From contig JAEWOG010000072.1 of NCBI GenBank assembly GCA_023460975.1, forward strand, positions 1 through 64,000: a stretch of DNA of 64,000 bases, written 5' to 3'. The notes below the pieces were generated by a model, which saw only the letters and a program-made list of their open reading frames with translations, made no database searches and was not told the DNA's origin. The DNA is from Actinomycetes bacterium (GTDB lineage Bacteria; Actinomycetota; Actinomycetes; Propionibacteriales; Nocardioidaceae). The translations under genes were made by a program, and so were the position numbers. Below, in pieces: positions 32,700 to 41,293 of the stretch. The stretch's first letter is position 1; each line of letters opens with the position of its first letter.

Positions 32700-33212
32700 T
32701 CACTTCTCGATCGTGACGGACTCGATGACGACAGCCTCGACGGGGCGGTCCATCGCACCCGTGGGGACCTTCGCGATCGCGTCGACGACGTCGCGCGAGG
32801 CCTGGTCGGCGACCTCACCGAAGATGGTGTGCTTGAAGTTCAGCCACGTCGTGGGCGCGACCGTGATGAAGAACTGCGAGCCGTTGGTGCCGGGGCCGGC
32901 GTTGGCCATCGCGAGCAGGTACGGCTTGTCGAAGACGAGCTCGGGGTGCGGCTCGTCCTTGAAGGTGTAGCCGGGGCCGCCGGTGCCGGTCCCGAGCGGG
33001 CAACCACCCTGCAGCATGAAGCCGTCGATGACGCGGTGGAAGCCGAGGCCGTCGTAGTAGCGCTCGCCGCTACGGCCGGCGTCGTCGCGGTACTCCTTGG
33101 TGCCCTCCGCCAGGCCGACGAAGTTGTCCACCGTCTCGGGCGCGTGGTTGGGGAACAGGTTGATCGTGATGTCGCCCTTGTTGGTCTTCAGGACGGCCTT
33201 GGGGTCAGCCAT
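32700..33212 (-). CDS. ppiA: Cyclophilin-type peptidyl-prolyl cis-trans isomerase
   Basis: 170 residues without a signal peptide, so cytoplasmic. Catalytic-site motifs are clear: GLGFHRVIDGFMLQGG (Arg/Phe), NAGPGTNGSQFFIT (Gln/Phe) and KHTIFGEV (His). It accelerates prolyl isomerisation in folding. ppiA is a conserved neighbour of crgA and of the gyrA/tRNA-Ile-Ala region in actinobacteria, supporting an origin-proximal location. Confidence 0.95.
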   Translation of the reverse strand: MADPKAVLKTNKGDITINLFPNHAPETVDNFVGLAEGTKEYRDDAGRSGERYYDGLGFHRVIDGFMLQGGCPLGTGTGGPGYTFKDEPHPELVFDKPYLLAMANAGPGTNGSQFFITVAPTTWLNFKHTIFGEVADQASRDVVDAIAKVPTGAMDRPVEAVVIESVTIEK

Positions 33213-33379
33213 GGTGTGCCTTCTCTCCGGTCGTGTGAGTGCACGACAGTGGTGGTGCTCTGACCGGTCGATCCTCCCACGTGCCCCGTAGCCGGGCGTC
33301 CATCGAGGTCACGGTGTCCTTCCGCCGTGTTGGCCCGGCATGCTGTGATGGAGGCCTACCTCTCAGAAGGAGTCCATCG

Positions 33380-33988
33380 ATGGCACGTCGCAGCAAGAAG
33401 ACCCTCGCCGAATCCGCCCACGACATCGTGGGCAGCGTCACCGAGTCAGCGACCGGTCTGGCCGAGCAGGTCAACGACCGCGTCGGACCCACGCTCGGCA
33501 CGGTGATCGAGGCTGCCAAGGACAAGGCGGAGGAGCTCGCGCCCACCCTGGAGGCCGCCCTCGAGGGCGCCAAGGAGAAGGCGGACTCCGTCCTGCACAG
33601 CGAGCCCGAGCCCAAGAAGGGCGGCAAGCTCCGCAAGATCCTGATCTTCGGCTCCATCGCCGCGGTGATCGGGGTCGTGGTGAGCAAGCTCAAGGGCAAG
33701 CCCAACGACAACTGGCAGAGCTCCTACACGCCCACTCCGGCGCCGACCACCACGTCGCGGCCGACCCCCGTACCCCCGGTTGCGGAGGCCCCGGTTGCCG
33801 ACTCCCCGGTTGCTGATTCCCCGGTTGCGGAGGCCCCGGCCACCGCAGCTGATGACGCTGGCAGCGACGACGCCGGCGGCGCTGACCCCGAGGAGTCGCT
33901 CAGCGACGCGGCTGAGGGCCCGCACACCCCGACCGACCCCGACGCACCCGCCGAGGTCATCGACGTGACGGACGTCCCGAAGAACTGA
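33380..33988 (+). CDS. Hypothetical membrane-anchored protein with amphipathic helices and an acidic repeat tail
   Basis: 202 residues from the ATG at 33380 (AGAAGGAG at 33365-33372). Residues 1-75 form long amphipathic helices (VGPTLGTVIEAAKDKAEELA), reminiscent of apolipoprotein or YtxH-like stress proteins. One membrane helix follows (ILIFGSIAAVIGVVV, near 97). The C-terminal 90 residues are low-complexity, Pro/Thr-rich then acidic, and include four copies of a PVA-EAP/DSP unit encoded by 15-bp tandem repeats. I do not recognise a family function. Confidence 0.8.
   Translation: MARRSKKTLAESAHDIVGSVTESATGLAEQVNDRVGPTLGTVIEAAKDKAEELAPTLEAALEGAKEKADSVLHSEPEPKKGGKLRKILIFGSIAAVIGVVVSKLKGKPNDNWQSSYTPTPAPTTTSRPTPVPPVAEAPVADSPVADSPVAEAPATAADDAGSDDAGGADPEESLSDAAEGPHTPTDPDAPAEVIDVTDVPKN
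33776..33839 (+). repeat. In-frame 15-bp tandem repeats in the hypothetical gene
   Basis: Units CCGGTTGCGGAGGCC (33776), CCGGTTGCCGACTCC (33791), CCGGTTGCTGATTCC (33806), CCGGTTGCGGAGGCC (33821) and a 4-bp start of a fifth. Confidence 0.95.
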
Positions 33989-34000
33989 CGAACGCCCACC

Positions 34001-34053
34001 GGATCCGCTGGTGGGGCAGGGACGCAGCCGCGTTTCGCCTCACCGGCGGATCC
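34001..34053. terminator. Inverted repeat between convergent genes
   Basis: GGATCCGCTGGTGGGGC (34001-34017) pairs with GCCTCACCGGCGGATCC (34037-34053) with two mismatches. It lies between the hypothetical gene and the DUF3817 gene and probably ends both transcripts. Confidence 0.6.
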
Positions 34054-34110
34054 GTTGCTGTGTGCGGAGGGTGCGGGTGTGCGGAGGGTGCATCCCCCGA
34101 CGCGCAGCCC

Positions 34111-34512
34111 TCAGGCAGCCGGCACCGCGGCCGAGAACTCCTCGGGGTGCTCGGCCTTCAACCGCTTGCTGGCGCGGCGCTCCGACCAGAACGACAGGAC
34201 CGGCACGGTCCCCATCAGCAAGGTGACGATGGTGAACCCCGTCGGCCACGCGGCGCGACGGCTCAGCAGGAACGCGCTGAACAGGAAGATCATGTAGAGC
34301 CAGCCGTGCGCCGTCCCGAGGTACGACGTGATCGCCTCACCGACGCCCTGGAGCTCCGATCCCGGCGAGACCAGCACGGGCGTGGTGTCGAACATGCCCC
34401 ACATCGGGGTGCCGTCGAAGTTGGCCAGGGGCACACCGATCAGACACAGCACGATGAGCAGGACGCCCACGATCGAGGCCATCACCTGGTAGAAGCGGAG
34501 GTTCTTGCGCAC
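34111..34512 (-). CDS. DUF3817 family integral membrane protein
   Basis: 133 residues with three predicted membrane helices (VMASIVGVLLIVLCLIGVPL; AHGWLYMIFLFSAFLLS; FTIVTLLMGTVPVLSF) and the conserved HGWLYMIFL segment of DUF3817. The family is a usual partner of SURF1-like genes in actinobacteria, as here (24-bp spacing), hinting at a respiratory or heme-copper oxidase role, unproven. Confidence 0.88.
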   Translation of the reverse strand: MRKNLRFYQVMASIVGVLLIVLCLIGVPLANFDGTPMWGMFDTTPVLVSPGSELQGVGEAITSYLGTAHGWLYMIFLFSAFLLSRRAAWPTGFTIVTLLMGTVPVLSFWSERRASKRLKAEHPEEFSAAVPAA

Positions 34513-34536
34513 CCCGCCAACGTATCGGGTGACTGG

Positions 34537-35349
34537 TCAGTCGACGCCCTCGAGGAGAGCGTCTGATTCATCACTCGCATCCGGCTTGGGAGCATCGCCG
34601 TCGGCCTCACCACCAGCTTCCTCCGCCGCCGCCTCCTCAGCGGCGGCCACCTCGACCGCCCGGGCCGCGATGCGCAGATCCATCACCCACCGCCACCAGA
34701 TGTAGGCGGCGAACAGCCCGAAGAGGAACCACTCCACCGCGTACAGGAAGTTCTGCAGACCCGTGGACCGGTCCGCCTTGGGCATGGCCTCCAACTGCTC
34801 GGCGTCGAGCACGACGTAGCCCGTGTAGAGGTCGCGGTCCACCATCTGCACCGCGTCCGCGACCCGGACCTCGGGGAAGACGTTGTCCGTGGGGTCCTCG
34901 TCGACCGCCATGCTGCCCTCGGTGGGCTGCAGCCAGCCGCTCAGCTCGACCTGGCCCGTGGGCGGTTCGCCGTCGGGGTCGGCGTCCGTGGAGGCGGACC
35001 AGCCCCGTACGACGAGGATGGCCGGGTCGTCGGGACCTCCGACGCTCACGGGCGTCATCGCCCAGTAGCCCTCGGTCCCCTCGTGGGTGCGCCCCTCGAC
35101 CCAGAAGCTGGTGTCCAGCCACGTCCCCTCGAACGTCACGGGACGCCCGACGCCGCCCGCGGGGAACGGGTCGTCGGGACCCATCAGGTCACTGAGGGCC
35201 ACCGGCTCCATCTGCGTACGGTCCACTGACTGCGCCGACCGCTCGGCCTGCCACGAGTCGAGCTGCCACATTCCGAGAACGATCGCCGCCCCAACTGCCA
35301 CCGCACCGAGTAACGTGCCACCGATGAGTTGAGGGGACAACAGACGCAC
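34537..35349 (-). CDS. SURF1 family cytochrome oxidase assembly protein
   Basis: 270 residues. A membrane helix at each end (LIGGTLLGAVAVGAAIVLGMW near 20; LYAVEWFLFGLFAAYIWW near 215) brackets a ~170-residue extracytoplasmic domain with GRPVTFEGTWL and ILVVRGW, the SURF1 layout. The C-terminal 40 residues are an Ala/Glu/Asp tail. SURF1 proteins help insert heme into cytochrome oxidase subunit I. Followed by DUF3817 on the same strand. Confidence 0.9.
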   Translation of the reverse strand: MRLLSPQLIGGTLLGAVAVGAAIVLGMWQLDSWQAERSAQSVDRTQMEPVALSDLMGPDDPFPAGGVGRPVTFEGTWLDTSFWVEGRTHEGTEGYWAMTPVSVGGPDDPAILVVRGWSASTDADPDGEPPTGQVELSGWLQPTEGSMAVDEDPTDNVFPEVRVADAVQMVDRDLYTGYVVLDAEQLEAMPKADRSTGLQNFLYAVEWFLFGLFAAYIWWRWVMDLRIAARAVEVAAAEEAAAEEAGGEADGDAPKPDASDESDALLEGVD

Positions 35350-35386
35350 CCCTTCAGTGTCTCAAACGGACCATGAGGCTCAACCC

Positions 35387-35440
35387 GGGCCACTGGACTC
35401 AGCACGGGCACTGGGCTCAACTGGGCCACTGGGCTCAATC
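35387..35440 (+). repeat. About 18-bp tandem repeats upstream of moxR
   Basis: Three degenerate units with core CACTGGGCTCAA (unit starts near 35387, 35406 and 35423; lengths 17-19 bp), in the spacer between the SURF1 start and the moxR ribosome-binding site. Confidence 0.85.
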
Positions 35441-35474
35441 AGTCGTACACCCGCGGGGGCAGGGAGAGTCACGC

Positions 35475-36440
35475 ATGACCATCACCACCGACCAGGCGTC
35501 GTGGTTCCGTGCCACGTTCACCGGGGTGGCCGAGACCATCGGCAAGGCCGTGCTCGGCAAGGACCACGTCGTCCGCCTGGCCCTCACGTGCCTGGTCTCC
35601 GAGGGTCACCTGCTGCTCGAGGACCTTCCGGGCACCGGCAAGACGATGCTGGCGCGCGCCTTGTCGAATGCGATCGAGGGGTCGCATGCCCGCATCCAGT
35701 TCACTCCTGACCTGCTGCCCACCGACGTCACCGGGGTGACGGTCTATGACCAGCACAAGGGGACCTTCGACTTCCACCAGGGGCCGATCTTCCACGACAT
35801 CGTGCTGGCCGACGAGATCAACCGCGCCTCCCCCAAGACCCAGGCCGCGCTCCTGGAAGTCATGGAGGAGGGGCAGGTCACCGTCGACGGCGTCACGCAC
35901 GCGGTGCCGCGCCCGTTCATGGTGATCGCCACCCAGAACCCCGTCGAGCAGGCGGGCACGTACCAGCTGCCCGAGGCGCAGCTCGACCGCTTCCTCATGA
36001 AGACGTCGGTGGGCTACCCCGACGCCGAGGCCACCGAGGAACTCCTCCTCGGCGCCGGCGTACGCGACCGCGCCTCGCTGATTTCGCCCGTCGCGACGCA
36101 CTGGACCATCCAGCAGCTCAGCGAGATCGCGGGCGAGGTGTACGTCGACCGGGCCATCGTCCGCTACGTCCGTCAGCTCGCCGAGGCGTCCCGCGAGATC
36201 CCGCACGTACGGATGGGACTGTCCGCCCGGGGTTGCCTGGCGATCATCCGGGTGGCGAAGACGTGGGCGGCTGCCGACGGCCGTACGGGCGTGGTCCCCG
36301 AGGACGTGACCGCATTGGCGGTGCCCCTGCTCTCGCACCGGCTGCTGCTGGACCCGCAGGCACAGTTCAGCGGCGTGCAGATCTCCGACGTGATCGCGCG
36401 CCTGCTCGACACCGTCCCGCCGCCGCTGACCCGTATGTGA
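35475..36440 (+). CDS. MoxR family AAA+ ATPase
   Basis: 321 residues from the ATG at 35475 (AGGGAG at 35461-35466). Walker A DLPGTGKTMLARAL (near 50), Walker B IVLADEINRASPKTQAALLE (near 112) and sensor motif VIATQNPVEQAGTYQLPEAQLDRF are typical. MoxR ATPases act as chaperones, usually with a VWA/DUF58 protein and a transglutaminase-like membrane protein, exactly the next two genes. Confidence 0.95.
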   Translation: MTITTDQASWFRATFTGVAETIGKAVLGKDHVVRLALTCLVSEGHLLLEDLPGTGKTMLARALSNAIEGSHARIQFTPDLLPTDVTGVTVYDQHKGTFDFHQGPIFHDIVLADEINRASPKTQAALLEVMEEGQVTVDGVTHAVPRPFMVIATQNPVEQAGTYQLPEAQLDRFLMKTSVGYPDAEATEELLLGAGVRDRASLISPVATHWTIQQLSEIAGEVYVDRAIVRYVRQLAEASREIPHVRMGLSARGCLAIIRVAKTWAAADGRTGVVPEDVTALAVPLLSHRLLLDPQAQFSGVQISDVIARLLDTVPPPLTRM

Positions 36441-36450
36441 GGACAGCGAC

Positions 36451-37671
36451 GTGCGGGGGGTGAGGCGGCTGCGCGGCTGGTTGGGCCTGCTGACGGCGAC
36501 CGGATGGTCGCTGCTGTTCCTTGGACCCCTCATCATGTACGCGGCCTCGGTCACCGGCCTCGTCGAACTGCGCCTGATCGGCGCCCTGTGCCTGGCCGTC
36601 CTCGCCTGCTGCATCCCCTGGCTGCTGCAGCCGTCGTCCGTGAGTGCGCGCATCACCCTGTCGCCGCCCCGCACGGTGGCCGGCGAGTACGTGCAGGTCC
36701 GCCTCCAGGTGGCGGCGCGGGGGCGCCTGCCCGTGCTGCATCCGCTGGTCCGGCTCGATGCCGGCACGAAGGTGGGCTGGCTGCGCTTCGACACCCTGCG
36801 CCCCGGCGCTGGCTCCTCGGAGGCTGGCTCCTCGGAAACGGGCTCCTCGGACACGGGCGGAGGGGCGGTCCAGGAGCGCTCGATGATCATCCCGACCCAC
36901 CGGCGAGGCGTCTACCAGGTCGGCCCAGCCGTCCAGCACCTCAGCGACCCGGTGGGGCTGACGCTGCGGCGCAAGGTGTGGGCTGACCCCGTCGACCTCT
37001 ACGTACGACCGCGCATGCTGGCCGTGGAGTCGCTGGGGTCGACCCAGCTGCGCGACCTCGAGGGCACGCCCAGCAGCGAGATCTCGATGAGCGATCTGGC
37101 CTTCCACGCGCTGCGTGAGTACGTGCGCGGCGACGACCTGCGGCACGTGCACTGGCGCTCCTCGGCACGGGCGGGGGAACTCCTGGTCCGGCAGTACCAC
37201 GACTCGCGGCGCACCCAGGCGAGTGTCCTGCTGGACCCGGCGATGGGCTCGTACGCGGACGAGGACTCCTACGAACTGGCGGTCGAAGTGGCCGCATCGC
37301 TGGCTGCCAGCGCTGCGCGGATCGGGCACGACCTCAACCTGCTGAGCCATGTCGAGCGGGTCGTGGGCGCCTCCACGGGCCAGGTCCTCGACGCCCTGTG
37401 CCGGGTCTCGCGGACCAACGGCACCCTGGCTGAGGACGTGCTGGCCATGCAGGTGATCGCACCGCAGACCAGCGTGGCCCTCATCGTGACGGGGGCGCTG
37501 AGTGACGTGGAGGCGATCTTCGCGGCCACGAGCACGCTGCCGAGCGATGTCGAGATCGTGGTCCTGCGGGCCGTGCCCGGCGAGCAGTCCTCGGTGAGGC
37601 GGCACCGGGCGCGCTCCGTACGGACCGTGGGCCAGCTCTCCGACCTGCCGGGCGCGATGGCGGTGCGCTGA
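36451..37671 (+). CDS. DUF58 domain membrane protein
   Basis: 406 residues from the GTG at 36451. Two N-terminal membrane helices (residues ~8-55) precede a beta-rich region and the DUF58 core REYVRGDDLRHVHWRSSARAGELLVR (I show its two parts: REYVRGDDLRHVHW and SSARAGELLV). The C-terminal half is VWA-like. A Ser/Gly-rich insert near residues 120-135 (GSSEAGSSETGSSDTG) comes from 15-bp tandem repeats. It works with the MoxR ATPase; its exact role is unknown. Its stop overlaps the next ATG. Confidence 0.9.
   Translation: MRGVRRLRGWLGLLTATGWSLLFLGPLIMYAASVTGLVELRLIGALCLAVLACCIPWLLQPSSVSARITLSPPRTVAGEYVQVRLQVAARGRLPVLHPLVRLDAGTKVGWLRFDTLRPGAGSSEAGSSETGSSDTGGGAVQERSMIIPTHRRGVYQVGPAVQHLSDPVGLTLRRKVWADPVDLYVRPRMLAVESLGSTQLRDLEGTPSSEISMSDLAFHALREYVRGDDLRHVHWRSSARAGELLVRQYHDSRRTQASVLLDPAMGSYADEDSYELAVEVAASLAASAARIGHDLNLLSHVERVVGASTGQVLDALCRVSRTNGTLAEDVLAMQVIAPQTSVALIVTGALSDVEAIFAATSTLPSDVEIVVLRAVPGEQSSVRRHRARSVRTVGQLSDLPGAMAVR
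36808..36852 (+). repeat. In-frame 15-bp tandem repeats in the DUF58 gene
   Basis: Units GCTGGCTCCTCGGAG (36808), GCTGGCTCCTCGGAA (36823) and ACGGGCTCCTCGGAC (36838). Confidence 0.95.
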
Positions 37672-39890
37672 TGGCCTTCACACCTCGGCAACTGCCTCAG
37701 TACGCCGCCCTCGACTGCCTCGTCGTCGCCGTCCTGACCGCGATCACGCTGTCGGGGTTGGTGACGTCGTTTGCGGGATGGGGCTGGGCGCTGGTCGGCG
37801 CCGCCGGACTGCTGATCGGGCTCGGGTGGGCGTGCCTGCTGTGGGTCCTCCACCTGAACCTGTCCTTGGTGGTCGTCACGCTGGTGATTCCGTACTTCCT
37901 CACCGCGAGCGCCGTGGCGCTGCAGCGCTGGGGGCTGTTCCTCGGCATCCCGGACGCGACGTCGATCGGCGTGGTCATGCAGGGGTCCTATACGGCGTGG
38001 ACGCACCTGTTGGACACCGCGCCGTCGGTCGACAGCCGCGGCGTCGTGATGCTGGTGCCGTTCGCGCTCGCGATGCTGTGCGGCGCCATGGGGGGCGCTC
38101 TGGCCGTGCACACGCGCCGCCCGGCGGCCCCGGTGGTCGCGCTCGTGGCGCTGATGGTGCTCGTCCTCCTGCTCGGCACGCCCACGGCCTTGGCGCGCGG
38201 CCTTCCCGTGTCGGTCCAGGGGCTGGGTTTCGGGGTGGTGGCCCTGTGGTGGATCGGCCACCGTACGGCCCGCGACCAGACGGACGCCGACGATGACGCC
38301 GGACGGCGGGTCTCGGCGGGGCGCGCGATTTCGGCGGCCGTGTGCGTCCTGGTGGCCGCGGCGATCGTGGTGCCCCTGACGTCGGGTTCGGTGGACCGGC
38401 CCCGGTGGGTGCTGCGCGAGCGGGTCACCCCCGTGGACAGCGAGCCGACCACGACGCCCCTGAGCGTCTTCCGCACCTTCCGGCCGGGCCACAACCCGGA
38501 GGTCGCCAAGAACCCCCTGTTCACCGTCAGCGACGTCGACGCCGGCACCCGGCTGCGGATCGCGGTGCTCGACAACTACGACGGCGAGCGGTGGTACGCC
38601 GACCGCGACGCCAGCCCCGACGACTACCTGGACCGCTTCGTACGGATCTCGTCGTCGATCGACAACCCGGGCCGCGGCACGGAGCACACCGTCAAGATCG
38701 GCGTCAGGCAGTCGTGGCAGCTCGACTGGGTGCCCGTCGTGGGCCGCGTGCAGGGTTTCGCGTACTTCCAGGACTCCGGGTCGGCGCGGCGGGACCAACT
38801 GCGGTTCAACCGGTCCACCAACTCCGCCCTCACCCTCGGCTACGTCCTCAAGGGCGACGAGTACGTCCTGCGCACGAAGATCGCGTCCGAACGCCTCACA
38901 CCCGCGATGAACCCGTGGCCCGAACCGAACACCGCACTGCAGACGCAGGCCGAGTTCCTCGACCTGCCCGCGCGGGCGTGGAGCGTGGGCAAGACGCGAC
39001 CGATGGACCAGCTCTTCCAGATCGCCAGCAAGATGCGCGCCCGCGGCCGCTACAGCGACGGTGACCCCGGGTGGGAGGAGAAGTTCGAGGCCGGCCACGA
39101 CGCCGACCACCTGCTCGACGAGTTCCTCAACGGGCCACAGATGGTCGGCAACGACGAGCAGTACGCGGCCACGATGGCTCTGCTCGCCAACCGGATCGGC
39201 ATCCCGGCCCGCGTCGTCGTGGGCGCCCCGATCGGTCGCAAGGGCAACGTCTACGGCCGCGACATCGGCGCGTGGGTGGAGGTACGGATCGCGGACGGCA
39301 GTTGGCGGACGCTGCCCACCGACACCTTCATGGGCAACCGGCCCCCCAAGCGTGAGGCCCCGGAGCAGCCGAACATCCAGATCCTGCCGACCTCCCAGCC
39401 CTCGCCGACGACGCAGCCCACCGAGACCGAGCAACCCCGGCCGGAGCAGGAGCAGGAGCAGCAGGACGAACCCGAGCAGGCGCAGCAGGAGGACAAGCGC
39501 AACCTGGCGTGGCTGCTGCTCCTCGTACCCATCGCTGCGGTGGGCTCGATCCCGGTGCTCAAGGCCGTACGGCGTCGGCGTCGCAGGAACGGAACTCCCG
39601 ACGAGCGCGCCCTCGGCGGCTGGGCCGAGGTCGTCGACACCGCCGTCGACCTCGGGCTGCCGGTGGCGCCCCGGTCGCGGCCCGAACAGGCGCGGGCGCT
39701 CGGGGTGGACGTACGGCTGGCGCGCCTCGCCGACGTGGCGGCCTTCACCGACCAGCCCCCGGCCCTGGACGTGTCGTACGAGGCCAAGGTCCACGACGCC
39801 AGGCGCACGCTGGCGCTCACCCGGCCGCGGTGGCGACGGGCCGTGGCCGCCGTGAACCCGGTCTCCCTGCTGCGCCGCGGGACGCGGTGA
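37671..39890 (+). CDS. TgpA/DUF3488-type transglutaminase-like membrane protein with a degenerate active site
   Basis: 739 residues: six or seven N-terminal membrane helices (to ~residue 235), a large external domain, a transglutaminase-like core near residues 480-555, an acidic/Gln-Pro linker, a further helix near 612 (LAWLLLLVPIAAVGSIPVL) and a cytoplasmic tail. The core reads VGNDEQYAATMALLANRIGI where active enzymes have a Cys (GxCEQFA), and DIGAWVEV in place of DAHAWVEV, so the catalytic Cys and His appear replaced. A non-catalytic or peptide-binding role with MoxR/DUF58 is inferred. Overlaps the DUF58 stop (TGATG). Confidence 0.88.
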   Translation: MAFTPRQLPQYAALDCLVVAVLTAITLSGLVTSFAGWGWALVGAAGLLIGLGWACLLWVLHLNLSLVVVTLVIPYFLTASAVALQRWGLFLGIPDATSIGVVMQGSYTAWTHLLDTAPSVDSRGVVMLVPFALAMLCGAMGGALAVHTRRPAAPVVALVALMVLVLLLGTPTALARGLPVSVQGLGFGVVALWWIGHRTARDQTDADDDAGRRVSAGRAISAAVCVLVAAAIVVPLTSGSVDRPRWVLRERVTPVDSEPTTTPLSVFRTFRPGHNPEVAKNPLFTVSDVDAGTRLRIAVLDNYDGERWYADRDASPDDYLDRFVRISSSIDNPGRGTEHTVKIGVRQSWQLDWVPVVGRVQGFAYFQDSGSARRDQLRFNRSTNSALTLGYVLKGDEYVLRTKIASERLTPAMNPWPEPNTALQTQAEFLDLPARAWSVGKTRPMDQLFQIASKMRARGRYSDGDPGWEEKFEAGHDADHLLDEFLNGPQMVGNDEQYAATMALLANRIGIPARVVVGAPIGRKGNVYGRDIGAWVEVRIADGSWRTLPTDTFMGNRPPKREAPEQPNIQILPTSQPSPTTQPTETEQPRPEQEQEQQDEPEQAQQEDKRNLAWLLLLVPIAAVGSIPVLKAVRRRRRRNGTPDERALGGWAEVVDTAVDLGLPVAPRSRPEQARALGVDVRLARLADVAAFTDQPPALDVSYEAKVHDARRTLALTRPRWRRAVAAVNPVSLLRRGTR

Positions 39891-39896
39891 ACGGGC

Positions 39897-41288
39897 CTAC
39901 CGGTTGCGTCGGGCAATCTCGGCGCTCAGCGCCGTCGCGAAGCCGCACCACACCGCGTACGGCAGCAGCGCCAGGCGCCGCTTCGCGCTCGTGCTCCCTG
40001 CCTGTCGGGCGAGGTCTGCGCTGCTGGCCGTGAGCGCGGCCGCCCCGACGGCGGCTGCCAGTGGGCTCCGTACACGCCAGAACAGCACACTCCAGCCTGC
40101 GTTGAGGGCGAGGTTCAGGGTCAGCCGGCGCCAGTACGTCACGGCGCGGCCGCGGTCCCCGTCCCGCTCCGCCTCGGTGACGGCCGCCGCGGAGGCGAGG
40201 GCGATGTCGGCGTACAGCGCCGTCCACACCACCGGGAACGCCACCGTCGGGGGCTGCCAGCGCGGCAGGTCCAACTGCGCGTACCAGCGTGACTCCGGCT
40301 GCGTGGCCAGTGATCCCACCGTTGCCGTCACGGCGACGGCCGCACCGGCGATCGCGAGGTTGCGCAGCCCCGTGTCGCGCGGCGCCCCGTCCATCGCGGC
40401 GCGCACGGCGTCGTCGTACGACGTCAGGCCCCCTGGCGGCGGGGGAAGGAAGTCGGCGGCGTCGTCGCTGCAGACCACCTCGTGGACCAGGCTGTCGACC
40501 AGCGGGCGCGCGACGGTGCTGTCGAGGGGCGTCACGAGCCCGATCCAGTGGCTGGCCAACCCCGGTGTGAGCACAGGGACCGTACGCACCCGACGGCGCC
40601 GCAACCCGGTCACGCGCGCGAACCGGTGGATCATCTCGGCGTACGTCAGCACGTCGGGGCCCCCGACGTCGAAGGTGCGGTTGAGCTCGGGCGGGAGGTC
40701 GGCTGCTGCGACGAGGTGGTGCATCAGGTCCTCGACCGCGATCGGCTGCACGCGGTTGTCCAACCACCGCGGGGCGAGCATGACGGGCAGCCGGTCGCTG
40801 AGGTAGCGCAGCATCTGGAACGAGATCGACCCGTATCCCAGCACCACCGCTGCCTGGAGGACGGCCGCGGGCACCGCTCCGCGCAGGAAGATCTCGCCGA
40901 CCTCGACGCGGGAGGCGAGGTGCGCGGAGAGCCGCTCGTCGTCGGGGTGCAGACCGCCGAGGTACACGATCCGGCGCACTCCGGCCCGCTCGGCGGCGGC
41001 GTTGAACGCGTGCGCGAGGTCGGCGTCGCGCTCGGCGAAGTCCTGGCCCGAGGCCATCGAGTGGATCAGGTAGTAGGCGGTCTCGACCCCCGCGAACGCC
41101 CGGGCGAGGGCGGCGCGGTCGCCGGCGTCACCTTCCACGAGCTCGACGTCGTCGACCCAGGCCCGGTCGCTGAGGGAGCCGGCAGAGCGGGCCAGCACGC
41201 GCACGCGCCACCCCTGCTCGAGGAGCCGGGGCACGAGTTCACCGCCGACGTACCCGGATGCTCCGGTGACGAGTGCCGTTCGGGACAT
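39897..41288 (-). CDS. Fusion of an NAD(P)-binding epimerase-like domain and a TspO/MBR domain
   Basis: 463 residues from the ATG at 41288, with AGGAGGT six bases upstream. Residues 1-300 are an atypical SDR/NmrA-like domain (LVTGASGYVGGELVPRLLEQ; YLIHSMASGQDF; RIVYLGGLHPDD). Residues ~315-463 match TspO: WYAQLDLPRWQPPTVAFPVVW, five membrane helices, LNLALNAGWSVLFW and a C-terminal LPYAVWCGFATALS. TspO proteins bind tetrapyrroles and take part in light and oxidative stress responses. The neighbouring photolyase supports a light-related role; a redox domain joined to a porphyrin-binding one is an inference of function. Confidence 0.9.
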   Translation of the reverse strand: MSRTALVTGASGYVGGELVPRLLEQGWRVRVLARSAGSLSDRAWVDDVELVEGDAGDRAALARAFAGVETAYYLIHSMASGQDFAERDADLAHAFNAAAERAGVRRIVYLGGLHPDDERLSAHLASRVEVGEIFLRGAVPAAVLQAAVVLGYGSISFQMLRYLSDRLPVMLAPRWLDNRVQPIAVEDLMHHLVAAADLPPELNRTFDVGGPDVLTYAEMIHRFARVTGLRRRRVRTVPVLTPGLASHWIGLVTPLDSTVARPLVDSLVHEVVCSDDAADFLPPPPGGLTSYDDAVRAAMDGAPRDTGLRNLAIAGAAVAVTATVGSLATQPESRWYAQLDLPRWQPPTVAFPVVWTALYADIALASAAAVTEAERDGDRGRAVTYWRRLTLNLALNAGWSVLFWRVRSPLAAAVGAAALTASSADLARQAGSTSAKRRLALLPYAVWCGFATALSAEIARRNR

Positions 41289-41293
41289 GGCGA

